From positions 1-15,253 of the forward strand of contig JAMCVO010000202.1 of assembly GCA_023475715.1 (NCBI GenBank): a DNA stretch of 15,253 nucleotides, in the 5' to 3' direction. The stretch comes from Actinomycetota bacterium (GTDB lineage: Bacteria > Actinomycetota > Humimicrobiia > Humimicrobiales > Humimicrobiaceae). Below the pieces are notes generated by a model, which was given only the letters and a program-made list of their open reading frames with translations, was not told the DNA's origin and did no database searches. Below, piece after piece: positions 1-6,235 of the stretch (position 1 is the stretch's first letter; the number at the start of each line of letters is the position of its first letter). The position numbers and the translations under genes are program-made.

Positions 1-910
1 TTTCTTTTGTTGCAGTTCCTATAGATATGCTTATAGGTATTTCATGTTTATCAGTTACAATACATACATTTTTTATTCTATTTACAATTTCTTCTGCATC
101 CTCTTTTTTGGTTTGGGGAAGCAGAATTGTAAACTCATCACCTCCCCATCTTGCAACAGCATCTTCTTGTCTGCAAAAGGCTTTCAGCATTTCAGCTACT
201 TTTACAATTAACCTGTCACCTTGTAAGTAGCCAAAAGCATCGTTTACAAGTTTTAGTCTGTTTATATCAGCAATTATAAAACTTAATGGAAGCTGCCTTT
301 GCGTGTTTGACCTTTTTATTTCCTCTTCAAAATAAGCTCTGTTATAAAGTCCGGTAAGATTGTCATGGAAAGATAGGTATATAATTTTTTCTTCTGTTTT
401 TTTACGCTCTGTGATATTTCTTACAATTCCTTCGTAGTAGGCTGGCTTTTCTTGATTATAAATTACTCTTGAGCTAATCTCTACCCATATAGTATTTCCA
501 TCTTTTTTCTTAAGTTGTGTTTCAAATAATTTATTTCTTTCCTTTGGAGAAGGCCTGTATTTTTTGGAAACATATATTTGGTTTGGAATGTTTGCAGAAA
601 GCAATTCTTCTTTGCTTCTATATCCTAACATTTTTACCAGCGCTAAGTTTGCATCAATATATTTTCCATCTACAGTACTTTTATACATACCATCAAGAGA
701 GTTTTCAAAAAAGGTCTTGTAGCGTTCTTCACTTTTTTTAAAAAGCTGGGCGGTTATTTTTTGTAAACTGGCAAGTCTTTTAGGCATTAATGGTACAGCT
801 TTAGATGGATTCTTTGTTCTATCATTATTCTTTACTGCGTTATCATTTGGAACTTTTTTAAAAAGGGATTTATTAAATTTTTCATTCTTATCATTATCAT
901 TTATTTTCAT
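1..910 (-). CDS. PAS-GGDEF diguanylate cyclase, 3' part cut off by window edge
   Basis: Seen by reading the minus strand: an open frame starts with ATG at 910 and runs without a stop to base 1, giving 303 residues; an in-frame TAA lies at 925-923. Residues 1-55 are polar and low-complexity. Residues about 58-175 form a PAS sensor domain ending in the usual NITERKK linker. The GGDEF domain starts with HDNLTGLYNR at 182. It has metal-ligand Asp215, the motif RWGGDEF (254-260) and an RxxD inhibitory site (RQED, 247-250) exactly five residues upstream. It is therefore predicted to make cyclic di-GMP from two GTP, with product inhibition. No membrane segment is visible, so it is probably cytosolic. 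The missing C-terminus could carry an HD-GYP or EAL domain, since PAS-GGDEF-HD-GYP proteins look like this. No Shine-Dalgarno sequence precedes the ATG, so the start is only moderately sure. Confidence 0.9.
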   Translation of the reverse strand, partial: MKINDNDKNEKFNKSLFKKVPNDNAVKNNDRTKNPSKAVPLMPKRLASLQKITAQLFKKSEERYKTFFENSLDGMYKSTVDGKYIDANLALVKMLGYRSKEELLSANIPNQIYVSKKYRPSPKERNKLFETQLKKKDGNTIWVEISSRVIYNQEKPAYYEGIVRNITERKKTEEKIIYLSFHDNLTGLYNRAYFEEEIKRSNTQRQLPLSFIIADINRLKLVNDAFGYLQGDRLIVKVAEMLKAFCRQEDAVARWGGDEFTILLPQTKKEDAEEIVNRIKNVCIVTDKHEIPISISIGTATKE

Positions 911-1033
911 TTTACTTAATAATTAAAAATAAATAATAATTTTTTGTAATTTAAAAAAACTATTTATTATTTTTTATATCCGAATATATTATAAAACCCT
1001 ATTATTAACTTTATTATTATATATACTTTATCA

Positions 1034-1073
1034 AATCATTATATCATTTATTAAACCATTATATCATTTATAA
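1034..1073. repeat. Two-copy 20-bp tandem repeat in AT-rich spacer
   Basis: Bases 1034-1053 and 1054-1073 are adjacent copies matching at 18 of 20 positions. Both contain the 15-base word CATTATATCATTTAT (1037-1051 and 1057-1071). Two copies with a spacing of about two helical turns could be a protein-binding site upstream of the GGDEF gene. They could equally be slippage in AT-rich DNA. Confidence 0.5.
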
Positions 1074-1213
1074 AATATTTATCAACTATTATATATTTAT
1101 TTATATAAATTAATTATTATTAATTTTATTAGATAATTATAGTTTATTAAAAAATTAATCTATTAATAACTTAATAAACTTTTGTATGATTAATTATGTC
1201 GTGGAAAGAGACA

Positions 1214-1231
1214 GGTGCTTGCTGCAGCACC
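1214..1231 (-). terminator. Weak candidate terminator hairpin after typA
   Basis: GGTGCT (1214-1219) and AGCACC (1226-1231) form a 6-bp stem with a 6-base loop, about 30 bases past the typA stop on the minus strand. The tract after the stem on that strand (TGTCTCTTTCC) is only partly T-rich, so this is a weak intrinsic terminator at best. Confidence 0.25.
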
Positions 1232-1260
1232 AGTTGCAACAATCATATCGGATTGGCAGG

Positions 1261-3081
1261 TTATGATTTTAGGGGCAGGCTTTGCATTTTTCGTCGTTTT
1301 GCTTCAAACTCATTTGTGACAATCTTACGGATTCGTACTGACTTGGGGGTAACCTCAACCAGCTCGCTGTCGTCTATATATTCCAGGGCGTCTTCCAGGT
1401 CCATAATTCTTGGAACATTAAAATGCTCCAAACCACCTTCTCCTTTGGAACGCATGTTGCTCAGCTGTTTTTCTTTGCAGACATTCACCCAGATATCTTC
1501 GGTGCGGGAATTCTGTCCAACTACCTGGCTTTTATAAACATTAATTGCAGGGCCATAAAATAATTCACCGCGATTCTGGATATTTGTTAAACCATACAGC
1601 CTGGTTATGCCTGTTTCACAGGCCACCAGGGATCCCCTTTCACGTTCTTTCCATTCACCTTTTTCAGGCAGATACTGGTGAAATAATGTATTCATGATGC
1701 CTAATCCCCGGGTATCGGTCATAAATTCTCTTCTGTAACCAAATAAACCATGGGTAGGTATAATAAATTCCATATTAACAATTCTTTCTTTAACTTCCAT
1801 TTTTTTCATTTGGCCGTAGCGGCTGTTTAATTTTTGAATTACAGCTCCTGAATATTCTTCCGGTACTTCTATAAAGACCTCTTCATATGGAATCATTTTT
1901 GTGCTGCCAACAATTTTAACTATGACCTGAGGCTGGGAAACCTGAAATTCATATCCTTCGCGGCGAAGGCGTTCAATAAAGATGGCCAGATGAAGCTCAC
2001 CTCGCCCGGAAACAATCCATCCACCTGCAGGATTATCTTCTATCTTTAAAGCGACATCATTTTCGAGCTCCTTATAAAGTCTTTCTCTTATTTGCCTGGA
2101 CGTTGTAAATTTGCCTTCCCTGCCAGCAAATGGTGAAGTATTTATATTAAAGGTCATTTTAACAGTTGGTTCTTCAATCTGAAGCAAAGGTAAGGCTCTT
2201 GGTTGGTATACATCTGCAACAGTCTCGCCAATCATAATATCAGGAATTCCTGCAATAGCTACGATTTCACCTGTATGGGCTTCCTTAACTTCAATTTGAG
2301 CCAGGCCTTGAAAAGTTACCAATGAAGTCAGCCGATATTTTTTCATTAAGCCTTCACGGTTGATTTGTACTACTTCCTTTCCGGCTTCTATTTTCCCGTT
2401 ATAAATTCGTCCCCGCGCAATACGGCCTCTAAAATTATCCCAGTTAGTTGAAGTGACAAGCATTTGCAGGGGCTGGTTTGTATCACCGCTGGGTTTGGGA
2501 ATATATTTAACGATTTCATTAAATAAAGGTGCAACATCCTTCATTTGCTTTAAATCAGGCAGTAGTCCGGCTTTACTCATTTTGGAAGAAGCATAAATGG
2601 TGGGAAAATTGGCTGTTTTTTCGTCAGCACCAAGGTCAATAAAAAGGTCAAAAGTTTTATTTAAAGCTTCATTTATATTGGCGTTAGGTTTATCTATTTT
2701 ATTAATTACAACAATTATTTTATGTTTTAGCTCCAGAGCTTTTTTTAGAACGAAACGGGTTTGCGGCATAGGACCCTCCTGAGCATCAACCAGCAACAGG
2801 GAGCCGTCGGCCATCTGCAATACTCTCTCAACCTCTCCTCCAAAATCAGCATGTCCCGGTGTATCAATAATATTAATCTTGATTCCATTCCAGACTACTG
2901 AAGCATTTTTAGAAAAAATAGTAATCCCCCGCTCTCTTTCCAGCTCGTTGCTGTCCATGATGCAGCTTGTGTCAGCAATATCTTTATTTAATCTTGTTTT
3001 GGATAAGCGCAGCAAAGAATCTACCAGGGTGGTTTTACCATGGTCAACATGAGCTATTATTGCAATGTTGCGAATTTCCAT
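1261..3081 (-). CDS. typA: Translational GTPase TypA/BipA
   Basis: A full-length TypA/BipA of 606 residues, the normal length for this family. It is an EF-G-like GTPase that binds the ribosome and supports 50S assembly and growth under stress or cold. G1 is AHVDHGKT (10-17). The switch I region carries MDSNELERERGITI (42-55). G3 is DTPGH (73-77) and G4 is NKID (127-130). The rest matches domain II, the EF-G-like alpha/beta domains and the TypA-specific C-terminal domain. The ATG at 3081 sits immediately before the first beta strand (MEIRNIAIIAHVDHGK), as in homologues, although no clear Shine-Dalgarno sequence precedes it. It is divergent from the small plus-strand gene at 3228 and apparently monocistronic. 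Its GC content looks higher than that of its neighbours, which a highly expressed conserved gene could explain. Confidence 0.97.
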   Translation of the reverse strand: MEIRNIAIIAHVDHGKTTLVDSLLRLSKTRLNKDIADTSCIMDSNELERERGITIFSKNASVVWNGIKINIIDTPGHADFGGEVERVLQMADGSLLLVDAQEGPMPQTRFVLKKALELKHKIIVVINKIDKPNANINEALNKTFDLFIDLGADEKTANFPTIYASSKMSKAGLLPDLKQMKDVAPLFNEIVKYIPKPSGDTNQPLQMLVTSTNWDNFRGRIARGRIYNGKIEAGKEVVQINREGLMKKYRLTSLVTFQGLAQIEVKEAHTGEIVAIAGIPDIMIGETVADVYQPRALPLLQIEEPTVKMTFNINTSPFAGREGKFTTSRQIRERLYKELENDVALKIEDNPAGGWIVSGRGELHLAIFIERLRREGYEFQVSQPQVIVKIVGSTKMIPYEEVFIEVPEEYSGAVIQKLNSRYGQMKKMEVKERIVNMEFIIPTHGLFGYRREFMTDTRGLGIMNTLFHQYLPEKGEWKERERGSLVACETGITRLYGLTNIQNRGELFYGPAINVYKSQVVGQNSRTEDIWVNVCKEKQLSNMRSKGEGGLEHFNVPRIMDLEDALEYIDDSELVEVTPKSVRIRKIVTNEFEAKRRKMQSLPLKS

Positions 3082-3148
3082 AATTATTTATTCGGTTATT
3101 TCAAATATTTTAAACACCTTATTGAAAATTTTTTCCTCAAGTTAACGA

Positions 3149-3154
3149 ATTATA
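3149..3154 (-). promoter_or_regulatory. Candidate -10 box for typA
   Basis: Read on the minus strand, this is a perfect TATAAT lying about 68 bases upstream of the typA ATG, in the divergent typA/monooxygenase spacer. The sequence 17 bases further upstream (ATTTAT) is a poor -35 match, so the promoter call rests on the -10 box and position alone. Confidence 0.3.
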
Positions 3155-3214
3155 CAGCTTTATTTGTAAAAATAAATGTTTTTATTTTATAATTACCTTT
3201 ATATACTTAAAGAC

Positions 3215-3221
3215 GGGGGAG
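3215..3221 (+). promoter_or_regulatory. Strong ribosome binding site pointing to a non-ATG start
   Basis: GGGGGAG is the only strong Shine-Dalgarno-like sequence before the small plus-strand gene. It lies 6 bases before an in-frame ATA (3228) and 9 bases before an in-frame ATT (3231), both normal spacings. It lies 45 bases before the first in-frame ATG (3267), too far to serve that codon. Confidence 0.55.
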
Positions 3222-3227
3222 AAAAAA

Positions 3228-3533
3228 ATAATTATAGTTCATGTATTTGCAAAAATTAAACCGGATATGCTGGAATCTTTTAAGACGGCAACTTTAAAAA
3301 ATGCCCAAAATAGTATTAAAGAGCCAGGTATTCTGCGATTTGACTTCATACAGCAGGAGGATAATCCTTTAAACTTCTTACTTGTTGAGGTTTATAAAGA
3401 CAGCAATGCCGTTGCACAACACAAGGAAACTTCTCATTATAACGAATGGCGGCAGAGCGTTGAACATATGATTGCTGAACCAAGGAAAAGCATTAAATAT
3501 GTCAATATTTTTCCGGAAGATAAAGCATGGTAA
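3228..3533 (+). CDS. Antibiotic biosynthesis monooxygenase (ABM) fold protein, LsrG-like, non-ATG start
   Basis: A small ferredoxin-like-fold protein of the ABM/LsrG group, cytosolic and normally dimeric. Members are cofactor-free monooxygenases, isomerases or unknown, so the substrate cannot be named. Family hallmarks seen are ESFKTATLKNAQNSI, EPGILRFDFIQQ, a beta strand with LVEVYKD, HKETSHYNEWR, and a C-terminal strand IKYVNIFP. The first in-frame ATG (3267) would remove the opening strand (IIVHVFAKIKPDM), which is family-like and is encoded upstream. The frame is open back to 3126 but has no ATG, GTG or TTG before 3267. A strong ribosome binding site at 3215-3221 places initiation at ATA 3228 (101 residues) or ATT 3231, unless the base call is wrong. 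It converges on the MATE gene with 14 bases between them. The family is fairly sure; the exact start is not. Confidence 0.8.
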   Translation: MIIVHVFAKIKPDMLESFKTATLKNAQNSIKEPGILRFDFIQQEDNPLNFLLVEVYKDSNAVAQHKETSHYNEWRQSVEHMIAEPRKSIKYVNIFPEDKAW

Positions 3534-3547
3534 CCAGATTTTGTTCG

Positions 3548-4915
3548 TTAAACTGGTATTGGAATATCCTTCACCAATAGCCTGTTTATTAATTTCAATT
3601 CATTGAAAAGCAAAATTGAAGTCAGAATTGTATTCAGCAGATCGCATAATGGAAGTGAAAACCATATACCATTTAATCCAAAGAAAATCGGCAATATTAG
3701 AATTGCAGGTATTAAAATTATGATTTGCCTTGTAATATTTAAGAAAAGTGCTGGCAGCGCTTTGCCTATGGCTTGAAATAAATGACCTCCAACAATTTGA
3801 AATCCAAGAGTAATAAAAAATACTGACAGAATTCTTATCGGTATTATGCCCATCCTAATCATTTCCCTATTACTGCTGAAAATCCTCAAGATGAGGTTAG
3901 GAAATCCAAATATTATAATAAATGCAAACCCTGCGACCACAGTAGCCCAGATAATTGCTTCCTTCAGAACTTTTTTTACCCTTTCATAATTTTTAGCTCC
4001 ATAATTAAAACCTATGATTGTAGAAAACCCTTGAGTTATCCCTATTATAGGCATTAAGGTGATATCCATAACTCTTATTGAAATACCCATTATTGCAATA
4101 TATAAATCACTGCCATATTTCATTATCGTTCTGCCAAACAAAACAAAGATTACGCAATCTACTATGCTCATTAAAAAAGATGGAAATCCAATTTTTAATA
4201 TGTCCTTAATAACTGAAAAATTAATCCTGAACATCCCTGTGTTTATCTTAAAAATGCTTTTACCGTAATTAAAATATATAAATATGTATATTACGCTTAA
4301 AAACTGGCTTAACACTGTGGCTATTGCAGCTCCCCTGACGCCCATTTTAAAAACAAAAATAAAAATTGGGTCAAGTATTATATTTAAAACAGCTCCCAAT
4401 ATTAATGGATACATGGCTGCTTTGGGTTTTCCTTCAGCTCTTATAAGATTATTGCCGACCACACCAAATGAAAGAAAAATAAATCCCATCAATATGATAA
4501 ACATATAGTCTCTTGAGTACTGAAAGACTTCCGGGGACACTTTAAAGAAATAAAGGATCCTGTCAATGAAAATATAGCAAGGAATCATAATTAAAATGCT
4601 GATTATGCAGGTTAAAATCATCCCATTGCCTGCTGTTACAATTGCCTTCTCCTTATCACCTTTCCCAAGCGAGCGGGCAATTATCGAACTTGCCCCCGTA
4701 CCAATCATAAGCCCCACAGCAAACATAAGTATTTGTACAGGAAGCACAAAAGCAAGACCGGCGATAGCAAGTGGACCCAGCGCATTACCCACATATAGCG
4801 TATCAACAATATTGTATAGTGCACTTACAACAAGACCTATGGTCGCAGGTACGGAAAACTTAAGCAACAGTTTCCTGATATTACTATTTAAAATTAATTC
4901 CCTTTCCTGTTCCAC
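3548..4915 (-). CDS. MATE family multidrug/organic cation efflux transporter
   Basis: 455 residues, the usual MATE length, with about 12 hydrophobic segments across two homologous halves. The N-terminus (LLLKFSVPATIGLVVSALYNIVDTL) and the following VGNALGPLAIAGLAFVLP and GTGASSIIARSLGKGD segments are typical of the bacterial DinF/MepA-like branch. It should export organic compounds across the cytoplasmic membrane using a Na+ or H+ gradient; the substrate is not predictable. The start is GTG at 4915 (residues MEQERELILNSN), since no ATG lies nearby and homologues begin about here. It follows the thymidylate synthase-like gene by 6 bases with no recognisable Shine-Dalgarno sequence, so translational coupling within a two-gene unit is likely. 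Confidence 0.93.
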   Translation of the reverse strand: MEQERELILNSNIRKLLLKFSVPATIGLVVSALYNIVDTLYVGNALGPLAIAGLAFVLPVQILMFAVGLMIGTGASSIIARSLGKGDKEKAIVTAGNGMILTCIISILIMIPCYIFIDRILYFFKVSPEVFQYSRDYMFIILMGFIFLSFGVVGNNLIRAEGKPKAAMYPLILGAVLNIILDPIFIFVFKMGVRGAAIATVLSQFLSVIYIFIYFNYGKSIFKINTGMFRINFSVIKDILKIGFPSFLMSIVDCVIFVLFGRTIMKYGSDLYIAIMGISIRVMDITLMPIIGITQGFSTIIGFNYGAKNYERVKKVLKEAIIWATVVAGFAFIIIFGFPNLILRIFSSNREMIRMGIIPIRILSVFFITLGFQIVGGHLFQAIGKALPALFLNITRQIIILIPAILILPIFFGLNGIWFSLPLCDLLNTILTSILLFNELKLINRLLVKDIPIPV

Positions 4916-4921
4916 TTGGCT

Positions 4922-5773
4922 TTATTTTTTTTCTGCTTTTATTCTGGCTCTTGCTTCTTCAAAAAACGGTTCTGCAAAAGAAGTGGAATAAGTTCTCTGC
5001 TCAAAAGTTTTTTTCTTCAAAGTTTCCAGAAAGCCTTTAAATTGCTCAAAATAAGATCCATATATATGGTAGCTGTCTGCAATATCTACATAGCGGCCTA
5101 CCTTGACAGATTTGCCAATTTTTTTAGAAATTTTTTCTGCTATTGCTCTTTGCAAATCAGTAAGTGCAAATATATTCATAAATGCTCCTTTGTAAGCATC
5201 TCTTGAACGCCAATGCGTATTCATATTAAGAACAAGGCCTTCTTCAGGGTCTTCGAATATTCGAAACCAGATCCTCTGCAGACATGGAGGTTCATGGTGT
5301 CTGGCATCAATTTCCGGGTCCCAGGTGATTGCCTGTGCCCGTCTTGTGTACCCGCAAGCAACAAGATTTTCAATGGCAACAGCAACTTGATCTAAATTCC
5401 CATCGGAAACTTTATAATTAAAGAGCCTGTCGTGATAACTGTAGGACCACCCACGACTTCCAATCCAGTGGTTATGTATCCCATCAACCACTTCCTGTCG
5501 ATAGATTTCAAGTTCATCAAGCCCCGTTGGAAGAGCTCTGTGAATCCTTGGTTCTGCAAAAGGTTCGTGGATAACCATTATCATGGTAGCATCCCTGCTT
5601 GGAGGATCTATTGTTCTGTCATATTGTGTTTTTATCGCAATTCCCTTTGCCCAAACTTCTACCAGAGAATTTTCCCACACCTGAGGGAGGGTTCTACCTT
5701 CAACTTTCAAGACCGGGATATCTCCTCCGCTAAAAACAGCAGCTCCGTTTTCTTTCTCTTTTTCAATGTCCAT
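4922..5773 (-). CDS. Divergent ThyA-type thymidylate synthase
   Basis: A 283-residue ThyA-fold protein. Visible signature residues, aligned by eye to E. coli ThyA, are the paired phosphate-binding arginines R144-R145 (YTRRAQAITWD), the nucleophile Cys164 in PPC, and RSRDAYKGAFMN (189-200), which keeps R, S, D, G and the Asn that marks dUMP rather than dCMP specificity. His236 and Tyr238 in HIY correspond to HLY. The expected reaction is dUMP plus methylene-folate to dTMP, in the cytosol. It differs from classical ThyA: there is a long N-terminal part before the core, the loop before the catalytic Cys differs, and the C-terminus lacks the usual AVAI-like end (it ends ARIKAEKK). An archaeal-type synthase or a related pyrimidine C5-alkylating enzyme is the alternative. 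ATG 5773 follows a good Shine-Dalgarno sequence. It is the first gene of a unit with the MATE transporter; no dihydrofolate reductase is nearby. Confidence 0.85.
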   Translation of the reverse strand: MDIEKEKENGAAVFSGGDIPVLKVEGRTLPQVWENSLVEVWAKGIAIKTQYDRTIDPPSRDATMIMVIHEPFAEPRIHRALPTGLDELEIYRQEVVDGIHNHWIGSRGWSYSYHDRLFNYKVSDGNLDQVAVAIENLVACGYTRRAQAITWDPEIDARHHEPPCLQRIWFRIFEDPEEGLVLNMNTHWRSRDAYKGAFMNIFALTDLQRAIAEKISKKIGKSVKVGRYVDIADSYHIYGSYFEQFKGFLETLKKKTFEQRTYSTSFAEPFFEEARARIKAEKK

Positions 5774-5959
5774 TTTGTTACTCTCCTTTTTATGTTTTTA
5801 TTTATTACCAGTTCAATCTTTATTGATTTAAATAATAAAATAATAAAATTTACATGCAAAAAATTAAAAATTTATAAATAGTTTACCATAAAATTTCCTG
5901 GAACCTTAGTTATTTTCTCTTGTCTTCCGTATTTATATAATATTAAATAAACTGAAGGA
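5774..5959. promoter_or_regulatory. AT-rich leader of the thymidylate synthase gene with its ribosome binding site
   Basis: No gene is seen. AGGAGAG (5781-5787, minus strand) lies 7 bases before the ATG at 5773 and is the best Shine-Dalgarno match in the window, which fixes that start. The rest is AT-rich. No -35/-10 pair stands out clearly, so the promoter may lie here or further upstream, beyond or within the palindromic element at 5960-6179. Confidence 0.55.
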
Positions 5960-5980
5960 AGCATCTAAAATTTCGTGATA
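5960..5980 (+). repeat. Left 21-bp terminal inverted repeat
   Basis: Perfect inverted partner of 6159-6179. The match stops on both sides: 5959/6180 and 5981/6158 do not pair. Confidence 0.9.
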
Positions 5981-6019
5981 GCAATGAAGGAAAATTTTAA
6001 GAGCCATGATGGGTATTTC

Positions 6020-6072
6020 AAAAACACGCAGGCTTTTCCCCTGCGAGTAAAAGCCTGCTCAGTTTCAGGCTT
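6020..6072 (-). terminator. Intrinsic terminator with a competing antiterminator, minus strand, inside the palindromic element
   Basis: On the minus strand GCAGGCTTTT (6058-6049) and AAAAGCCTGC (6037-6028) form a perfect 10-bp stem with an 11-base loop, followed by GTGTTTTTG, a good intrinsic terminator. Just upstream, AAGCCTG (6072-6066) can pair with CAGGCTT (6057-6051), the 5' half of the terminator stem, giving a mutually exclusive antiterminator. A further AGGCTT (6112-6107) could pair with AAGCCT (6072-6067). The only downstream gene on this strand is the thymidylate synthase, whose ATG lies about 250 bases beyond the T-run. Attenuation of that gene, or the 3' end of a small minus-strand RNA, are both possible. 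On the plus strand there is no T-run. Confidence 0.55.
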
Positions 6073-6158
6073 CGCTCCCCTCCCGGAGGAGGAACCATGC
6101 CCGCTTAAGCCTTCAAATGGTTTTCTCAATACCCATCCTGGTTTATCAATTTATTTTT

Positions 6159-6179
6159 TATCACGAAATTTTAGATGCT
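6159..6179 (-). repeat. Right 21-bp terminal inverted repeat
   Basis: Perfect inverted partner of 5960-5980, ending 56 bases before the ATG of the octopine dehydrogenase-family gene. Confidence 0.9.
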
Positions 6180-6235
6180 AACAAATTGAACTATCTAAAG
6201 AAAATAAAATAAATTTATGGTATCCTGAAATCATT

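Larger units (their letters stand above)
911..1260. other. AT-rich intergenic region upstream of the GGDEF gene and downstream of typA
   Basis: No gene is supported here. Bases 911 to about 1195 are extremely AT-rich (roughly one base in eight is G or C in 961-1020). Composition then jumps at about 1196 to near 50% GC before the typA stop codon. A TATAAT-like box on the minus strand (988-993) could serve the GGDEF gene, but there is no convincing -35 element at the right distance. The stretch contains the tandem repeat and weak hairpin listed separately. Confidence 0.6.
5960..6179. mobile_element. 220-bp palindromic element with perfect 21-bp terminal inverted repeats (MITE-like)
   Basis: Bases 5960-5980 (beginning AGCATCTAAAATTTC) are the exact reverse complement of 6159-6179. 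Subterminal segments also match in inverted order: GATGGGTATT (6008-6017) against AATACCCATC (6128-6137), with partly matching AAAAC/GTTTT flanks. Most of the element could therefore fold into one long imperfect hairpin. The core, about 6025-6115, is roughly 55% GC between flanks well under 35%. No transposase and no convincing protein is encoded, and no clear target-site duplication is visible at the outer edges. This pattern fits a miniature inverted-repeat element or a structured intergenic repeat. A single-copy regulatory RNA region is the main alternative. Confidence 0.6.

Noticed and set aside
3241..3297. ATG at 3241 as start of the small plus-strand gene
   Set aside because: It is in a different frame and reaches a stop after about 18 codons; only the 3228 frame encodes the ABM-fold sequence.
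3533..3557. ACCAG/CTGGT inverted repeat between the ABM and MATE genes as a bidirectional terminator
   Set aside because: It has only five base pairs around a 15-base loop with no T-run; too weak to support.
6020..6179. Known riboswitch (cobalamin, TPP, T-box, tetrahydrofolate) upstream of the flanking genes
   Set aside because: I looked for the B12 box, the T-box sequence and the TPP core on both strands and saw none, despite B12- and folate-related neighbours.
5975..6181. 68-codon plus-strand open frame inside the palindromic element
   Set aside because: It lies wholly within inverted-repeat and hairpin sequence, has no ribosome binding site and shows no recognisable domain; its frame is a by-product of the structured repeat.
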